NCBI GenBank assembly: GCA_028023455.1
Contig: JAQFVV010012398.1
Coordinates: 10,219,160 to 10,283,159, forward strand
From: Epiperipatus broadwayi
Lineage: Eukaryota; Onychophora; Udeonychophora; Euonychophora; Peripatidae
DNA length: 64,000 nucleotides
Direction of reading: 5' to 3'
Positions within the stretch are counted from its first letter, which is position 1, and each line of letters opens with the position of its first letter. Below, piece by piece: positions 24,661-37,685 of this stretch. The translations under genes were made by a program, and so were the position numbers. Under the pieces are notes generated by a model. The model was not told the origin of the DNA and made no database searches. It worked only from the letters and a program-made list of their open reading frames with translations.

Positions 24661-27179
24661 GAGATAAGAGTAGCCCATGAATTACATTTATCAAAGTTAT
24701 CTTTATTAATGCTAAGTTATTAGGTAAAGAAAATAATTCTAAATACTAATTACAAATAATAATTCAACAACAAACCAGGATTTACATGAAATATATATTT
24801 AATAAAATATTGAGAAATGCACATATATATTACAAAATTGTTTCACGTTTGGAATGATATAGTCCATTTACAAAACTTGGGGATTTGTTTTCATAAAATC
24901 CTCTTTACATTAATTATTTAACGAATATAATTTTATGGAGTGTATTATAGCTTGTGCGGAGTTAATATGCCAATTTAATAAAATTTTACTAACAGAACGT
25001 TGTGGATGCCTAAAAATAAATATAAAAGATTGTGACAGGTTTAGTAGCAAATGATTTATTTGATAAACAGGCAAAATATACAATTTTAATCATTTATCTA
25101 TCTTATGAAAACCATTATATGTACTTTATTGGCATTGTTTGGAAAAGACGTCTTTGGAAAATAATAAACAAACAATGTGCTACATTTATGAGAATAGTGA
25201 TACAATCATTAATATAAATTGGTTTACATCTATGGGAATTGATAAGTATTTTAAAAGAAAGCAGTTTTAAAATCAACATACTGACTAATTAGCATGTTAG
25301 TGCATTTCATAAATGAGTCATTATTTCCAACACCTAGCGAAAGGTCAAACAGGAATAAATCCATTAACTAAAACAATAACGATGCTAACATGTCATAAGA
25401 GAAATACGGATCTTATGGTACTTTGAATTCTTGAGGATGAATGAGGGTTGATACGTCTGCCATTTCATCAGCATGCTATCGAATGGAGAGGTTTGGTTTG
25501 AAGGCTCGCAGCACAATCAAAACCCTATAAACCTCGCGTTCAACAGGGAGTAGGGTGTACCCTGATTATGAATGATTTTGCGAACTAGTAGGTGGGAGAT
25601 TCGGATTTCCGAAGTCCCCAGTGACAAAGCAATAAAAAAAATATATGTGTGGAAGTACCATAAAAGAAAGGAAAGGTATGCCAGCAGCATTGTGCATGTA
25701 CAATAAACTTAATGTACTATATTCGAAAGCCTGTAAATGGTTTGACTCCTGCGCAATGATATATTTAAATAAAGAATCATTCAGAAAATTATATTAGAAA
25801 ATAACTCTTTAACTAAAACATTAAACTAATAAAATTTTATATTTAATTTCGATTTCCATATACATATTAACTGATAGAATTCGCCCTTCAGGCAACAGCA
25901 ACAAGGAATGGATTAATTATGTGAAGGTTCACAATCTTTTAAAATGGAAATTTAAAGACAAATTTAAATAAGAAAGTAAAATATGCATCCACAATAAAAT
26001 ATTTTAGATAAAAAAAACATGAATAAAAGATTTAAATATGACACCAACCTAGCGAGCGATTTCTGTTACAAATGAATACAACTTTACTAATAAATTTAAT
26101 TGAAGCCCCTGCTTCTTTCTCCATTAACCAAAGAAAATAAACCCTTATTAAACTTGCGAGGTTGACGGACATCGGCATATTAAAGAAAATAAATTATATA
26201 TCTATATTAAACAAAATAAGTTAAATATTTAATTGAGCTGCACAAATCTATATAACATAAATTAAATGTGAAAGGTAAGTTAAAATACATTATATTAGTA
26301 AGAGATTACAGAGAGAGACTTTAAAAGCAAAATTAGCAGTAGCTTATAAATTAATATATAAATTAAAATACAAAGGTTGAATTACATATTACAAATTACA
26401 AAAGTATTTACTTATGAAGGCAGCTCTACATAAGGTGATGTTACCAATTATACAGTCATCTTGTATGGCTGGTCGGATGAAAAATGGCAGCAGCAGGCAG
26501 GCAAACAGTTCTCCAAGAGAAAGACAAAAATGTGAAAGATACCTCTCTACTCAAACTTCATAGCGCAGAACTTGTGTTGGCTTTTTAAAATTTATTTTAC
26601 TGAAAGTAACTAACGGAAAAGTATCTAAACCAATTCCACTGAAAAGTAACTAAACTCAACTGACCAAAAACTGACTTCTTTTGTTCTATGGCCCTTTTTA
26701 TACATCATTTAATCCCACCAAGAATGCAATCTTTAGTTGCCCACAGCTACCTATGTAATCTCTTGATTAAATGAAAAACATTTAATTAGTAAAATATTTT
26801 AAAAACAGAAAAGGCTCGAAATACCATTTTAGATATTTTTAAAGATTTGAAAACAACTCACAAAAGAATTGCTTATGATTTTAATTAAGATTTATAATTT
26901 TAATTTAATGAAAACAGTCTGAATCGATAAAGATTATTTCAGTATTTCAAGCCTTCCCCATTTTTCTTTGTTGTTACTTTCCAATACCTTAATTAAATAC
27001 ACATATATAAAAAGATATTTACAATTATACAAGGAAATATTTAATTTTCAGCAATAAATATTGATAAAATTCTTGCTTTGTTCATATATATATGCATCAC
27101 GCAAACCACTGTTTTACTTTACTAAATATAATTAATTTTACTAATTTCTCTAATCATTATGCATACAGTGTGTGGGCGA
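24661..27179. other. No recognised gene between facing repeats
   Basis: Several less AT-rich islands (25380-25630, 26440-26710) suggest old repeats. A minus-strand TATA-like box lies at 26690-26702. Around 24990-25090, plus-strand words WMPKNKYK then TGLVANDLFDKQAK weakly recall the end of a non-LTR RNase H domain, too weak to call. Nothing else was identified. Confidence 0.45.
26690..26702 (-). promoter_or_regulatory. TATA-box-like element, minus strand
   Basis: TATAAAAAGGGCC read on the minus strand, followed by a less AT-rich 250-bp leader containing an AATAAA word. This is the arrangement expected of an LTR or short gene promoter. No ORF of note follows, since the first ATGs give only peptides of 3-4 residues. 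Confidence 0.3.
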
Positions 27180-27650
27180 ATGGCATATATTTATGGTGAG
27201 GTCTGAATTGCAGGCCCCACAGGAGGTTAGTGTAGATGGTAAAGCATGAAGCTCGATGATGATTAGACATCGACTGCTTCAATATGTACATATTGAGGTC
27301 CTACATATGGAGTTAGATTGTCTTAAGATCAACATGGATATGACTATAATGTATCAACAAGAGCTTTGTATCATCAGATTTGCAGTGATAGGGCTGGCTG
27401 AAGAGTTGGAGAATGGAGGGATTGAAGCCTGCCCATTAAAGGGTGTAGATTTGCTATCTTAATGGAAACTGAGCACTATTTATATATATATACAGGAAAT
27501 GATGGATTAACTGATGACTGCTGGTTTGGCATGATATATGTACACGGGAGATCATTTATCTTTTTAACATTATGTGGTCATGTGTTGTATTGGATAAAGT
27601 GTGTGACTGGAACTTGAAAATCTAAGTTCAATTCCCCATTAATTACTAGC
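27180..27650 (+). repeat. Composite repeat, copy 2 (with tRNA-like end)
   Basis: Plus-strand counterpart of 24107-24660. A 300-bp body is followed at 27575-27640 by a tRNA-like region with an A-box-like word around 27582-27600 (GTATTGGATAAAGTG), the linker word TGACTGGAA typical of tRNA-derived SINEs, and a B-box-like AGTTCAATTCCCC at 27624-27636. The body's relationship to the tRNA-like part is unclear: it lies on the 5' side, where a SINE body is not expected. Confidence 0.55.
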
Positions 27651-28406
27651 TTAAGTATATATACTAATATTTCAATATTAAAAAAAAATTGTAAATCATC
27701 TAAACAATATAAAATGGCTTTAATTTTTTTTTAACTTACTTTATAACTGATCATAAATAACAATTCTTTCTGAAATGGATGAAAATTCCAAGCCATTTTA
27801 ATTCTCCATGAAAAAAATAAATAAATGAAAAATTTGAAATTAAGTGAAAAGTGAATAAAAATAAATATGTATATTGGTGACTGATTATCCTTTCGACATA
27901 CATGTGTTCAAGTGTATTAGTGTTATGAGATAGAGTGGAGAGTGGTGGGTTGTGTGAAAGTCTGTGCTCATATACTTTATATATTACATATGTTGATGCA
28001 GATATATAATAAGCCTGTATTTCAGTTATTTATAACTTCTTGTAAATGATAATTTGAAGTCAAGATCGTTTTAAAATATTATTTCATACATTCTAGTGAA
28101 CAACATTCTTTTTTTTTACCTTTTTTTTTAAAGACAATATTTCTTTTAATTAAATTTCACTTTTTAAAATTCAGTTTAAATTGAAATCTTAAAAAAAAAA
28201 AAAAAACTTTAAACATCATTAATTTTATAATCAGTATAGCTCTCTTTTTGATTTTATATGATGCTATTTGATTTTCCACATCTTTTTATATTGTAAATTA
28301 TTAAAGTTTTTAAAACAATTAAATACCACAAAGCAAAAATGTATAGTTTGTTCAGTTATAAAGTAATAAAGAAATAAATAAACAAAACATTTACACTTAT
28401 ATAGAA
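27651..28406. other. Gene-free AT-rich DNA
   Basis: No gene or structured repeat recognised. It contains poly-A and poly-T tracts around 28110-28205 and ends at the left target-site copy of the hAT-2 element. Confidence 0.6.
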
Positions 28407-29432
28407 CAGGGGTGAGCAAGATGTCCAGTGCAATCAACTGGAAGTCGATTGCAAAGCTGACATAAACACTGATAAATTATAGTGATAAATTCAGAACTGA
28501 TTTGAATATAAAAAATAAAAAAAGGAAAAATTCAAAATTATTCTCCTTTAAAAATAGTTAAATTTAAAATAACACCTGTTGTTATTGTCCATCTCAAAAA
28601 TAATTCCAGGTGGGAAGGTGAAAAGAATTAAATTATTTTTGTGTAAAGCTAGAGCTAAAATTCTTGGAAATATTTATGAAAATAACTTGTTCTGGAGAAA
28701 CAAAAATTTTAATGAACTGATTTTAAAACAAAGAAGTTGTGAAATTTTTAAAACACTTCATTTAGCTAGCAAATAATTCCCAAGGAGATTTAAAAAGAAA
28801 ACAGAACTTTTTCCTATATATGAAAGAAAATAGATGTCAAAGCAATGAACAAACTTCATGTCGAATTATTTTGAAGAATGTTAGCAGAGTGGGGATTTTC
28901 CAAGGCACAGAAATAGAGGACTTTTGTAAAATATTATTTTAATTATGTATTTTTTTCTCTCTACCAAATTTTTGACACACCCTAGAGGGGTGTGGGTGTT
29001 TGCAATTTCCTTACTCATATTTACTTATTAATTATACACATGAATCAAAAAATTAAAAAAAAAAAACAACAAAATTTTATAAAAATCAAAAAATAAATTA
29101 AGTATTTGTTATATTTTGATAAAAATATTGATTAATTAACTTTAATTTTGTATAAATTATAAAACCATGTTTAATTACTCCAGAAAAAAAGTTAAATATA
29201 GAAAGGTATTTTAAATAAAGAAGAATAAAAAAGATTGCTGAAGAATAAAATAAAATGGGAATGATAATTCAGTAAATGTCTGTTAGATTAATTGTAAAAA
29301 AAAAAAAAGGCAATGTTTAATTAGAGCAGAAAGCTATTTTTAAAATAACAAAATAGTAAAGAAGAATTGTTAGTACAATTAATATCAAAAAGACTAATAA
29401 TTGCAGTGAAAAGAATGTGTACATATGCAATC

Positions 29433-29928
29433 AAAGTTTAATAGATAATTTTGGTAAAAGACCCAATTTTATCATGGGATAGGCCGATGAAAAATAGTGA
29501 TCATCAATTACACATTGGATATGAAACAGTGATAGATATAAATAATGTGTACAGAAAAGAATGGTAAGCTTTTTTACTCTTCGTGAATGGTGATCCCTAC
29601 TGTTGTATATATTAGACTTTTGAAAAAGGATCCAGAGTAAAAGTTGTCCGGAAAGTTATAACAATTTTCCACCATGAGGGTAAGCTTAATAGATAATTTT
29701 GATAGAAGATCCAATTTTATCATGGGATAGTCCGATGAAAAATAGTGATCATCAATTACACATTGGATATGAAACAGTGATAGATATAAATAATGTATAC
29801 AGAAAAGAATGGTAAGCTTTTTTACTCTTCGTGAATGGTGATCCCTACTGTTGTATATATTAGACTTTTGAAAAAGGATCCAGAGTAAAAGTTGTCCGGA
29901 AAGTTATAACAATTTTCCACCATGAGGG
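29433..29928. repeat. 248-bp tandem duplication inside hAT-2
   Basis: Units 29433-29680 and 29681-29928 are nearly identical (a few differences, for example GGCCGATG versus GTCCGATG and ATGTGTAC versus ATGTATAC) and abut directly. Both end at CCACCATGAGGG. The duplication is much less diverged than the transposase next to it, so it arose after insertion. Confidence 0.9.
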
Positions 29929-30303
29929 AATTGTTCCCAGAGACTGTGCCTCATAGTGCAAAAAACAGATAATAGCTCTTTTCATGTGTGTAAGGGTGAC
30001 AGGTTCCAGTAGAATTGTGCAGCAAAAGACTATGAGTATAAGTAACATAATTATTTTAGCTCAAGCCTAAGAATAGTGATGTCTGATATTAGTCTATTAT
30101 CAGCAGTGAATATTAGTATTTATATAGAAATTAGAATCAAAGATTTATTGATCACGTTTGTAAATGCTGAACTTTTAGAGGAGATCTGTGTTTTACATGT
30201 TTATAAGTTAATAAATATTTTTTCATCTTTACTAGTGATAATTTTTTTTAGACTTAGATTATTATTTTTATTTGTTGTTAAGTTAATGCACAACACAATT
30301 ACA

Positions 30304-31670
30304 ATGAATAAACCAAGTACAAGTGTGAAAAAAATAAAAACTTATCACTATCATAAAGAATGGAAAGATTATTTTTTTGTTATGATAAAAACGAATGTGT
30401 ATGTATTATTTGCGGTGTGCAAGTGGCTTTACCGAAGAAATCCAATGTTGAAAGATATTTTTGCATTGTTCATAAAAATTATGAAAATGATTATCCATGA
30501 GGCACTGCATTAAGAAAAGCTAAAGTACAATAGATAAAGACACAATTCACTATGCAAGAAATTTTTTTTGTCAAGTACAAAACAAGCTCAAAAACTGCTA
30601 AGATTGCATTATTTAAAGTTGCTGAAACTTTAATTAAACACAATAAGCCTTTTTAAGACAGATACACATGGAAAGAAGTTTTCATCTAAGCAGGTAAGGT
30701 ATTTATTATTTGAAAATTTTAAGAATATATCTAAAATAATGACTATTATCAATAATATGTCATTATCAACTAAATAAAATCATACATAGGACAGAAGAAA
30801 CTAGTCGAAATCTTGAAGAGATTTTACATAAAAACATTAACAATTGTAACTTTTTATCACTACAGCTTGACAAATCTACTGATTATATAGGTAATGCATA
30901 CTCATGTATTTTTATTCACATGGGTTTTGGTGATATGTCAGTCACAGAAGAATTATTAACAATTATTCCAATTCAAGGAAAAACAAGAGACTAAGATATC
31001 TATGATTTATTCAAGAATTACATTATTGTGCAAAAAAATTTTCCAATTTACAGATTAGAATCAATTTTTATGGAGCTCCTGCAATCATTGGCAGTAAAAT
31101 TGGTTTTGTTACACTTTATAAAAATGAAAATGATATACCTAGTTTTATGGACTATCATTATTTTATATATCAGCATGCCTTATGTTTAGTATTGAAATTT
31201 AATCATGCTAAGAGTGTTGCCTTCAAAATTGTTAATAAAATAAGATCAAAAAGCTTGCTATGTAATCAATTCTGGAATAAGGTAAAGGAATGCGAATCAA
31301 CATAATGAATTGTTATTATATACTGACATACAGTGGTTAAGTCAAACAAAATTTTTAATCAGATTCTGAGAACTTCTACCACAAATAAGATCATTTTTGG
31401 AAATTGAAGCTTATTCATATCTAGAACTGAATAACAAAGAATGGCTTCTTGACCTCACCTTTTTCTGTAATATTACAGAAAAACTAAACAACTTACATGC
31501 AGGATTATAAGAAAAAGATAAAACAATAATAGCTATGATCAGCATTTTGAAGTCATTCAAGGAAAAATTAAGTATGCTTGTAATCTAACTGAAGCATTGT
31601 AAATTAAACATTTCAAAAATATGGCTGATGAGTCTAAAGTTAGAAAAAAATCTAATCTACCATAAATACC
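30304..31670 (+). pseudogene. hAT-2 transposase, heavily degraded
   Basis: The start is taken at 30304 (MNKPSTSVKKIKTYHYHKEW), which matches the N-terminus of GTF2IRD2/ZBED-like hAT transposases. The zinc-finger region is damaged, with VCLIC-type cysteines reduced to a single clear C. QAQKLLRLH..LKLLKL near 30582 and KEVFI near 30675 mirror conserved family blocks. SLQLDKSTDYIG near 30860 carries the first catalytic Asp. LLTIIPIQGKTR near 30955 and LHRL-like blocks follow, and near 31420 LELNNKEWLLDLTFFCNITEKLN is clear. The C-terminal dimerisation domain is absent. Multiple stops and frameshifts. Confidence 0.75.
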
Positions 31671-31894
31671 TAATAAGCCATCATAAAAACACTAATTCAT
31701 AAGTACATTGTAAAAAAAAGTCAGGACGTGAACCATTATTTTTTTTCCCATTTTGATTTTTGTTCTGGCAAAAATAATGTTTTTTCCTCTAGTTTCTGGT
31801 TCTAAGCCCCGAAAAAAAGATAGTTGCCCTCAGGTATACTTTCACCTGAAAATTCACCACCAATATCTAAAAGTTTGCCACCCCTGATATAGAT

Positions 31895-32480
31895 TAATTT
31901 AAAAATGATCACCTCAGTTAGTTTTAAGAGAAATTCATTAATTTTCTCAGTTTCATCACCTCTAGCACACAGGATTTCTGACTTTAGCAATTTTTTTTAG
32001 ATAGTGTCAGCAGAATTTCTTTCCAACATGGATTTTCTCCTCATTTAAATTTAGAGGTAGTTTGGCTTTCTTGACCATAAGAAAAACAGTAAAAGTTTTT
32101 CTAATTTTTTCACCTTCTCAATATTTCTTTTTGATTATTATTAATTTTCTGAAAAGTCTCATTTTAGCTGGATCTATGATCATTTCACAAATTACTTCCT
32201 TGTGTATTGCTTTCTTGTAAGTTATTCTCTCGTTTATTGCAATACTTTGTTTTCAGATACAGAATGAACAATTTTCTTCCATGTACTCACTGCAAACACA
32301 TGCCTTTGCTAATTCTCAAAGTACTAAGTTATAGACTTCTTCATTTTTCCTTGTCATAAGATCTGAAAATGTAAAAAACTTATAATATGCTGAGAACAAT
32401 GAACTAAAATAATTTTCTAATTTTTTACAGCTTCTTCTTCATGCATATATTCCTTCATTTTCTTAGGGTCACACAATTTG
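31895..32480 (-). other. Possible minus-strand coding relic
   Basis: Minus-strand translation gives lysine-rich, less repetitive peptides (KTFTVFLMVKKAKLPLN near 32090-32040 and KSEILCARGDETEKINEFL near 31985-31930), broken by frameshifts. The hAT-2 element inserted at its lower-coordinate end. No family recognised. Confidence 0.25.
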
Positions 32481-35400
32481 CCTGTAATTATAATTATCTT
32501 CATGCCTAAAAACTAACAAACAAGGCTTTAATCATTCTTCTAACTGTGACAGGTTAATACTATATATTATTCATATAAACTCTTGTATATTATTCTGCTC
32601 TAACATTATTGCCTAACATCTTTTCTAAATTGTACTTGATTTTATTACCAATTTTCATCTTTAACAATTAATTCTGTGACTGCACCATTTTACTTCTTTT
32701 TTCTATTTAATTATCAATATACACTTCACAGATTGTTAAGTAAATATTTATAAATCAAATCATTATATATAATGAGTCTACCAAATAAAACCAAACTATA
32801 TACATTTTTATTAGTTTAATACAATGCTTAAATAAAACTAAAATATATGATTTACACATATTAAGCATTAATAAATGTAATATCTGTAAATATAATTAAT
32901 GAATCCTGCAATTTAAGAAGTCTCCTAGACTTTTGCACTTTTGGGAAAACTTAACTCAGATTATGAATCCTACTTCCCTAAATTTGTACTAAAATCAAAC
33001 TTTTAAATTAAAGTATAAAAATGTTTACATCCATAATATCATCCCCATTTGCTTTTTCTCAATAAAAATTTGTAAAATTTTTGGTCTATTCCATTATATT
33101 ACAAGATTAACAACATAATCTAGAAATTTTTTTTCACAACTTCTGATTTTTTATTTCATCCTTATTTTTTTAAAATAAGCATTGTATATTCAACATTTAG
33201 ACTTCTGGTAATAAGACTATAGTTTAACTTAGAATTCCTGACATTCTGGTTTAAAAAAAAAATATTGAGCAGTATATACATAAAATAATTTTAAAACAAA
33301 ATACTGTATTTTCAATGTTAAAAATACAAATAAACAGATAAGAAAACTAAAATGATAACAAAACTTTACAAAATGTGAGAAAGATGTACGACAAACATAT
33401 AGAAAAAAATATTATAAAATGTCTCGTGCACATGCAAGTTATATCAGCCAATTGTATTTATTATAACATTTGTTTTCATTGATTTCATCATTTCATATTC
33501 AGCATTATAAAAGAAACTGTTTATATTAGTAAACCATAAACTTGTTTTTTTATTTCTGAAAATAATTTATTTTCATTATTTCTAAAGTTTTTTTAAAAAA
33601 TAATAATTAAACAAAAAAATAATATAATTTTAAAACAAACATTATCTGAAAGTCACTTATATGAAAATTAATTGTAACAATTTATTGCATTATTTAATGT
33701 TATTAATTTAAAACATATTTATTTATAGAAGGCATATAAAAAAAATTTAATCATGTTTAAATTTAATGCATTCTAATAGTTAGAAAGTTAAATGTTTTTT
33801 TTATATATAAATTTAATTAATGTGTTTATCATTGAGAACATAAATTTACTATATCAAATATTACATTTACATATGATTAATTTTCTCATGTTTGATGAAA
33901 CAATTATAACAATATATAAAGATAGTAGGACTCAAAAAAGTAAATGAAGTTTGTAACTAAGCATTATAAATTTTGTTATAATTCCTACTGCTCGTTTTTT
34001 GAGGTTTAATTAGTAGTAAAAAGTATATTGCATGTTGAATAGTCATTTTATGGTAAAACTTGGATTGATAGGGATACTGTGGATTGACATGAGAAAGTAT
34101 ATACACATATCTGTGAAAAAGCCTATGAGAGTAGAAATATTTATTTGATCTAAAATTGTTTTATTGACTTCTGTTTTCTTTTTACAACAGTTAAATAATG
34201 TTTAACCAATAAATTGAGCTAAGAGAAATGGCAAGCAAAGTTCAAACCAATATTATACAATTACAAATGTCTGGACTTGCCTTCAGATAGAGAATGTAAC
34301 CACCACATAATATATAAACAACATAAACTAGCCCACCATGAGAGCCTTTCCAATAATTCCCCTTTAGAGAAACAATGATGAAAAAATATTATTTTACCAG
34401 GCTTCTAAAATATTAATTGATAAGGTTTCAAGCATTTTCCAACTATGTTTTAGCATCTAAAATAACGGATAGCTATTTATCAATCAATATTATATAGATA
34501 GCTGGGCTAGTTCTTCAAAAAAAAAAAAAAAACTATAAGCTTGATAAGAATTTGAAAAAAAAAAGTTTTATTTGTTCAAATTCAAACTACTCATCATAAT
34601 AACAAGCAGTTACATAAAGTATTATCCCAATGTGATTCTATATGAATATTGGTTCTATTGGAGACAACACAAATTCAGTAGATATCAAAGATCTCTCACT
34701 TTTAAATCATTTTTCAACAGTGGCCTTAGAGATTGAGTTATTAATAAAAATGCATATAAATATACGCACATATTACATACTTATAAATCATTAAAAGAAA
34801 AGACATTAAAAATTCAGAAGTATTCTATTTTTAAAATAAAATTTTAAGTCAATTGAAAGCATACATCCATTAGGAGAGGAAAATTTATTGCAATTAATTA
34901 TGCAACTAGGTCAATTCAAATTAGTTATAACATCTTATAATATTTAAAAATAAGTAGATCATGTGATTTTTTTAAATTTAAAATAAATCTAATTAAACTC
35001 ATCTGTTGAAATGGAATTATGTTTTTCAAAGAATCAATAAATAATCTTTGTCTATTTCTTTTAAAGATAGTCACAACTAAAGTGAATATGGATATGAGGG
35101 AAACGCAGAAATGTAAAAGTTAAAATAAAAATTCGATCTTTTTCCAAGAAACAATATGCCCTAAATTAAACTTATTACAGTCATTAATCATATGTATTAA
35201 TTAAACATATAAACCACACACACACACACACACAAAGTATAATAAAAATGAAAACAAATTTTTCTTTTTTCCAGTTAAAAATGTCTAGAATGTAATAAAA
35301 ACTTTTTTTTTTTTTTTAAATCTGGCATTTTGATGGTTCCTCTGAAGTTCATGTTTATTTCTTAATGAAACCAATCATATAAGACAGACCCTTTGAAATC

Positions 35401-35721
35401 TTTAATTAGAGATGAAACATTGATTGTAAAAGTAGTTTTTTTTTTTATGAAGTGGCATCCCAAAAGTCATTTATTTGTATATATATATTCAATATGAATG
35501 GCTGTCCACAAGTAAAATTTATTTCAACGAAAGTAGATCATTTTCATTAATCAAGAAGCATGGAAGTATGTATATTATTTGGATTTTTGCAATTAATAGG
35601 ATTGTGGAATTAGATAAATGTATTAAAATGTTCACTCTAGATTTTAATAGATTTAATTCTCTTTTTCTTCTTTCTCTCACTTTTTATAAATAAACACACA
35701 TTTTATTCACCCTTATATTGA
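32481..35721. other. Gene-free AT-rich DNA
   Basis: Nothing recognisable on either strand. A CA run occurs at about 35216-35235, with poly-A and poly-T tracts near 34518 and 35305. Confidence 0.6.
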
Positions 35722-36710
35722 GAGATATTATAGAAAGATTCAATGATTATAAGTTCCCATTGTGCTTTGGATTTGCGCATTATGAAAAGGCATTTGACAT
35801 TATAAGCATTTCCACAATGATTAAGGTTTTGGACAATCAAGATATAGACTTGGGATAGTACCATATTCTGAAGAATATTTAACAAAATGCAACAGTAATA
35901 ATTAATTACATAGTGATACTAAGCAGATTGTCAGTGAAAAGGTATATGATAAAATAATTCCATGTCACCAAAATGTTTTGCAACAGTTTTACAAGAACTA
36001 GTTTGTGAGTTAAAATGGGCAAATTAAGGGAAATCTTGCAAAAATTATCAGATAAAGGGAAAAAGTAGGACTAAATATAAATGCTAAAGAGACTATATTA
36101 ATCTTCAATGAATTTTTTCAGAACATAATAAGACTGCTAATCATGAATTAGAAGGAATTAACAATTACAGATGTCTTGGTCAGATTATTAGTACAAATGA
36201 AAATATAATAGCTGAATGTAATCACAAAATTACACTTGGGAGTGCTTTTGGTGAAAATAAATTAATAAGAAAAGTGAAATATATCTTTGTATTTGAAAAA
36301 GGTTTTTAATAAATGTGTCTTATCAATTTTTATACATCGATTTGGGATTAGACACAGATTTTGGGCAAATCACTAAAATATAAAAAGGAAAGATGAATGT
36401 TGGCAATAACAAGAAAATATCAAAAGAAAAATGCACAAATAAGAGAATAAACAACTATTCTTGACATCAGTAAAAGAATTAAAGATTGAAACAGAGTAAA
36501 GTTGGATATATTGCTAAAAAAGATTATAAAGATGAACAACTGAAGTCTTAAATTATACACCAAGAGTTTATAAAATATTTGTTAAAAAGCCACATTAGAT
36601 ATTTGGAAGAAATTCAGGAAGATTGCTGAAGTGATTTGGAGAGAAAAGAATATAGAAAGGGGAATAAATTTGGAAAGAACTTTATCCTGTAGGGGATCAA
36701 TAATGTTCAA
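35722..36710 (+). pseudogene. RTE-type LINE reverse transcriptase relic
   Basis: A plus-strand relic of the same LINE family as the copy at 56138-59003. LCFGFAHYEKAFD (35759-35797) aligns with LCFGFIDYEKAFD of that copy and carries the catalytic Asp of RT motif A. HILKNI near 35860, a GLNINAKET segment near 36075 and VFNKCVLSIF near 36303 follow in family order. It is 5'-truncated, with many stops and frameshifts, and the end near 36705 resembles the family C-terminus. It is clearly much older than the other copy and has no visible ATG tail. Confidence 0.7.
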
Positions 36711-37160
36711 AAATGATATTGATACATATTTTCTAAAATTCATAATCAACTTCATTATTATATTTTAAACATGAAATTGAAGACAATGGATGGAGGGAAC
36801 ACCTCAATTAAGACAAACCTTACATAACTCTCCAAATAGCACACATCATTCTTCTATATAAAACTAAAAAAAAAAAATCACATAATCCTCAGCTCTACAC
36901 AAAATTAAAATGTATTTTATTCTACTGATGTTATTAAGCTTGAGTAATACTGATTAAATTGTTAATTGAAATAAATAGAATAAGAATGAGCAAAAATTTA
37001 ATAATCACTACCACTTAATTCCTATGACTATTCAATGTTTCCAATATAAGCCAGCATTATTATTTTGTATTTATTGATGTTCTTTATAATGCATCTTAGG
37101 AGGAAGTAAATATGTTATATATATATTATTATATTTAATGTTTTCACAGTTGTATGATGT
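36711..37160. other. Gene-free AT-rich DNA
   Basis: No feature recognised between the LINE relic and the inverted repeat that starts at 37161. Confidence 0.6.
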
Positions 37161-37599
37161 AGATAAATTATATCTTTTTGGGCAGTACCGTGTATTATTT
37201 TTCATTAAACACCAATATTTCGACAGATTAGAAACGGCCATTATCAAGGTTAACTTTTGAAAAAAAAAAAAGTTAGATCTTAAATAAATAATGTGACTGT
37301 GTGCGAGATGAGACATGAGATTCAACTTGAAGTAGTTCAGCATTTTATATAATATTAACTTAAAATTAATAGGTGAAAATACTGAGGGAAATAAACATTT
37401 TGATAAGCCTCATTGTGAATGCTGAACTACTTCAAGTTGAATCTCATATCTCATCTCGCACACCGTCACGTTATTATTTAAGATCTAACGGTTTTTCTTT
37501 CAAAAGTTAACCTTGATGATGGCAGATGGTAGTCCATCAAAATATCGGTGTTTAATGGAAAATAATACAAGGTACAGCCCAAAAAGTTATAATTTATCT
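37161..37599. mobile_element. Inverted repeat with Penelope-like tail
   Basis: Arms 37161-37342 and 37419-37599 are reverse complements over about 182 bp with moderate divergence; the spacer is 76 bp. Each arm, read outward, contains CCTTGATRATGG, a short hairpin and TMRAAATATYGG. This resembles the CUGANGA-stem II-GAAA layout of Penelope 3' ends. No protein-coding part remains. A Penelope pLTR pair that lost its interior is the likely origin. Confidence 0.5.
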
Positions 37600-37612
37600 A
37601 TCTATCTATCTA

Positions 37613-37669
<57 letters not shown>

Positions 37670-37685
37670 TATATATATATATATA
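37594..37685. repeat. ATCT and TA microsatellite
   Basis: About five ATCT units are followed by a long TA run, directly abutting the right arm of the inverted repeat. Confidence 0.95.

Larger units (their letters stand above)
28407..31886 (+). mobile_element. hAT transposon (hAT-2), degraded
   Basis: A 3480-bp element with ends CAGGGGTGAGCAAGATG on the left and CAGGGGTGGCAAACTTT (reverse complement of the right). Flanking 8-mers ATATAGAA (28399-28406) and ATATAGAT (31887-31894) agree at 7 of 8. It has an unusually long 1.9-kb region before the transposase, within which a 248-bp segment is duplicated in tandem. The transposase on the plus strand is heavily decayed, so this copy is older than hAT-1. 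Confidence 0.8.

Noticed and set aside
24990-25217. Non-LTR RNase H domain
   Set aside because: Only a loose resemblance over about 25 residues across a frameshift; not enough to call.
25877-25888. GAATTCGCCCTT, the junction word of a common TA cloning vector
   Set aside because: Only 12 bases match, no other vector sequence adjoins it, and no partner junction in the opposite orientation was found. Chance occurrence is more likely than contamination.
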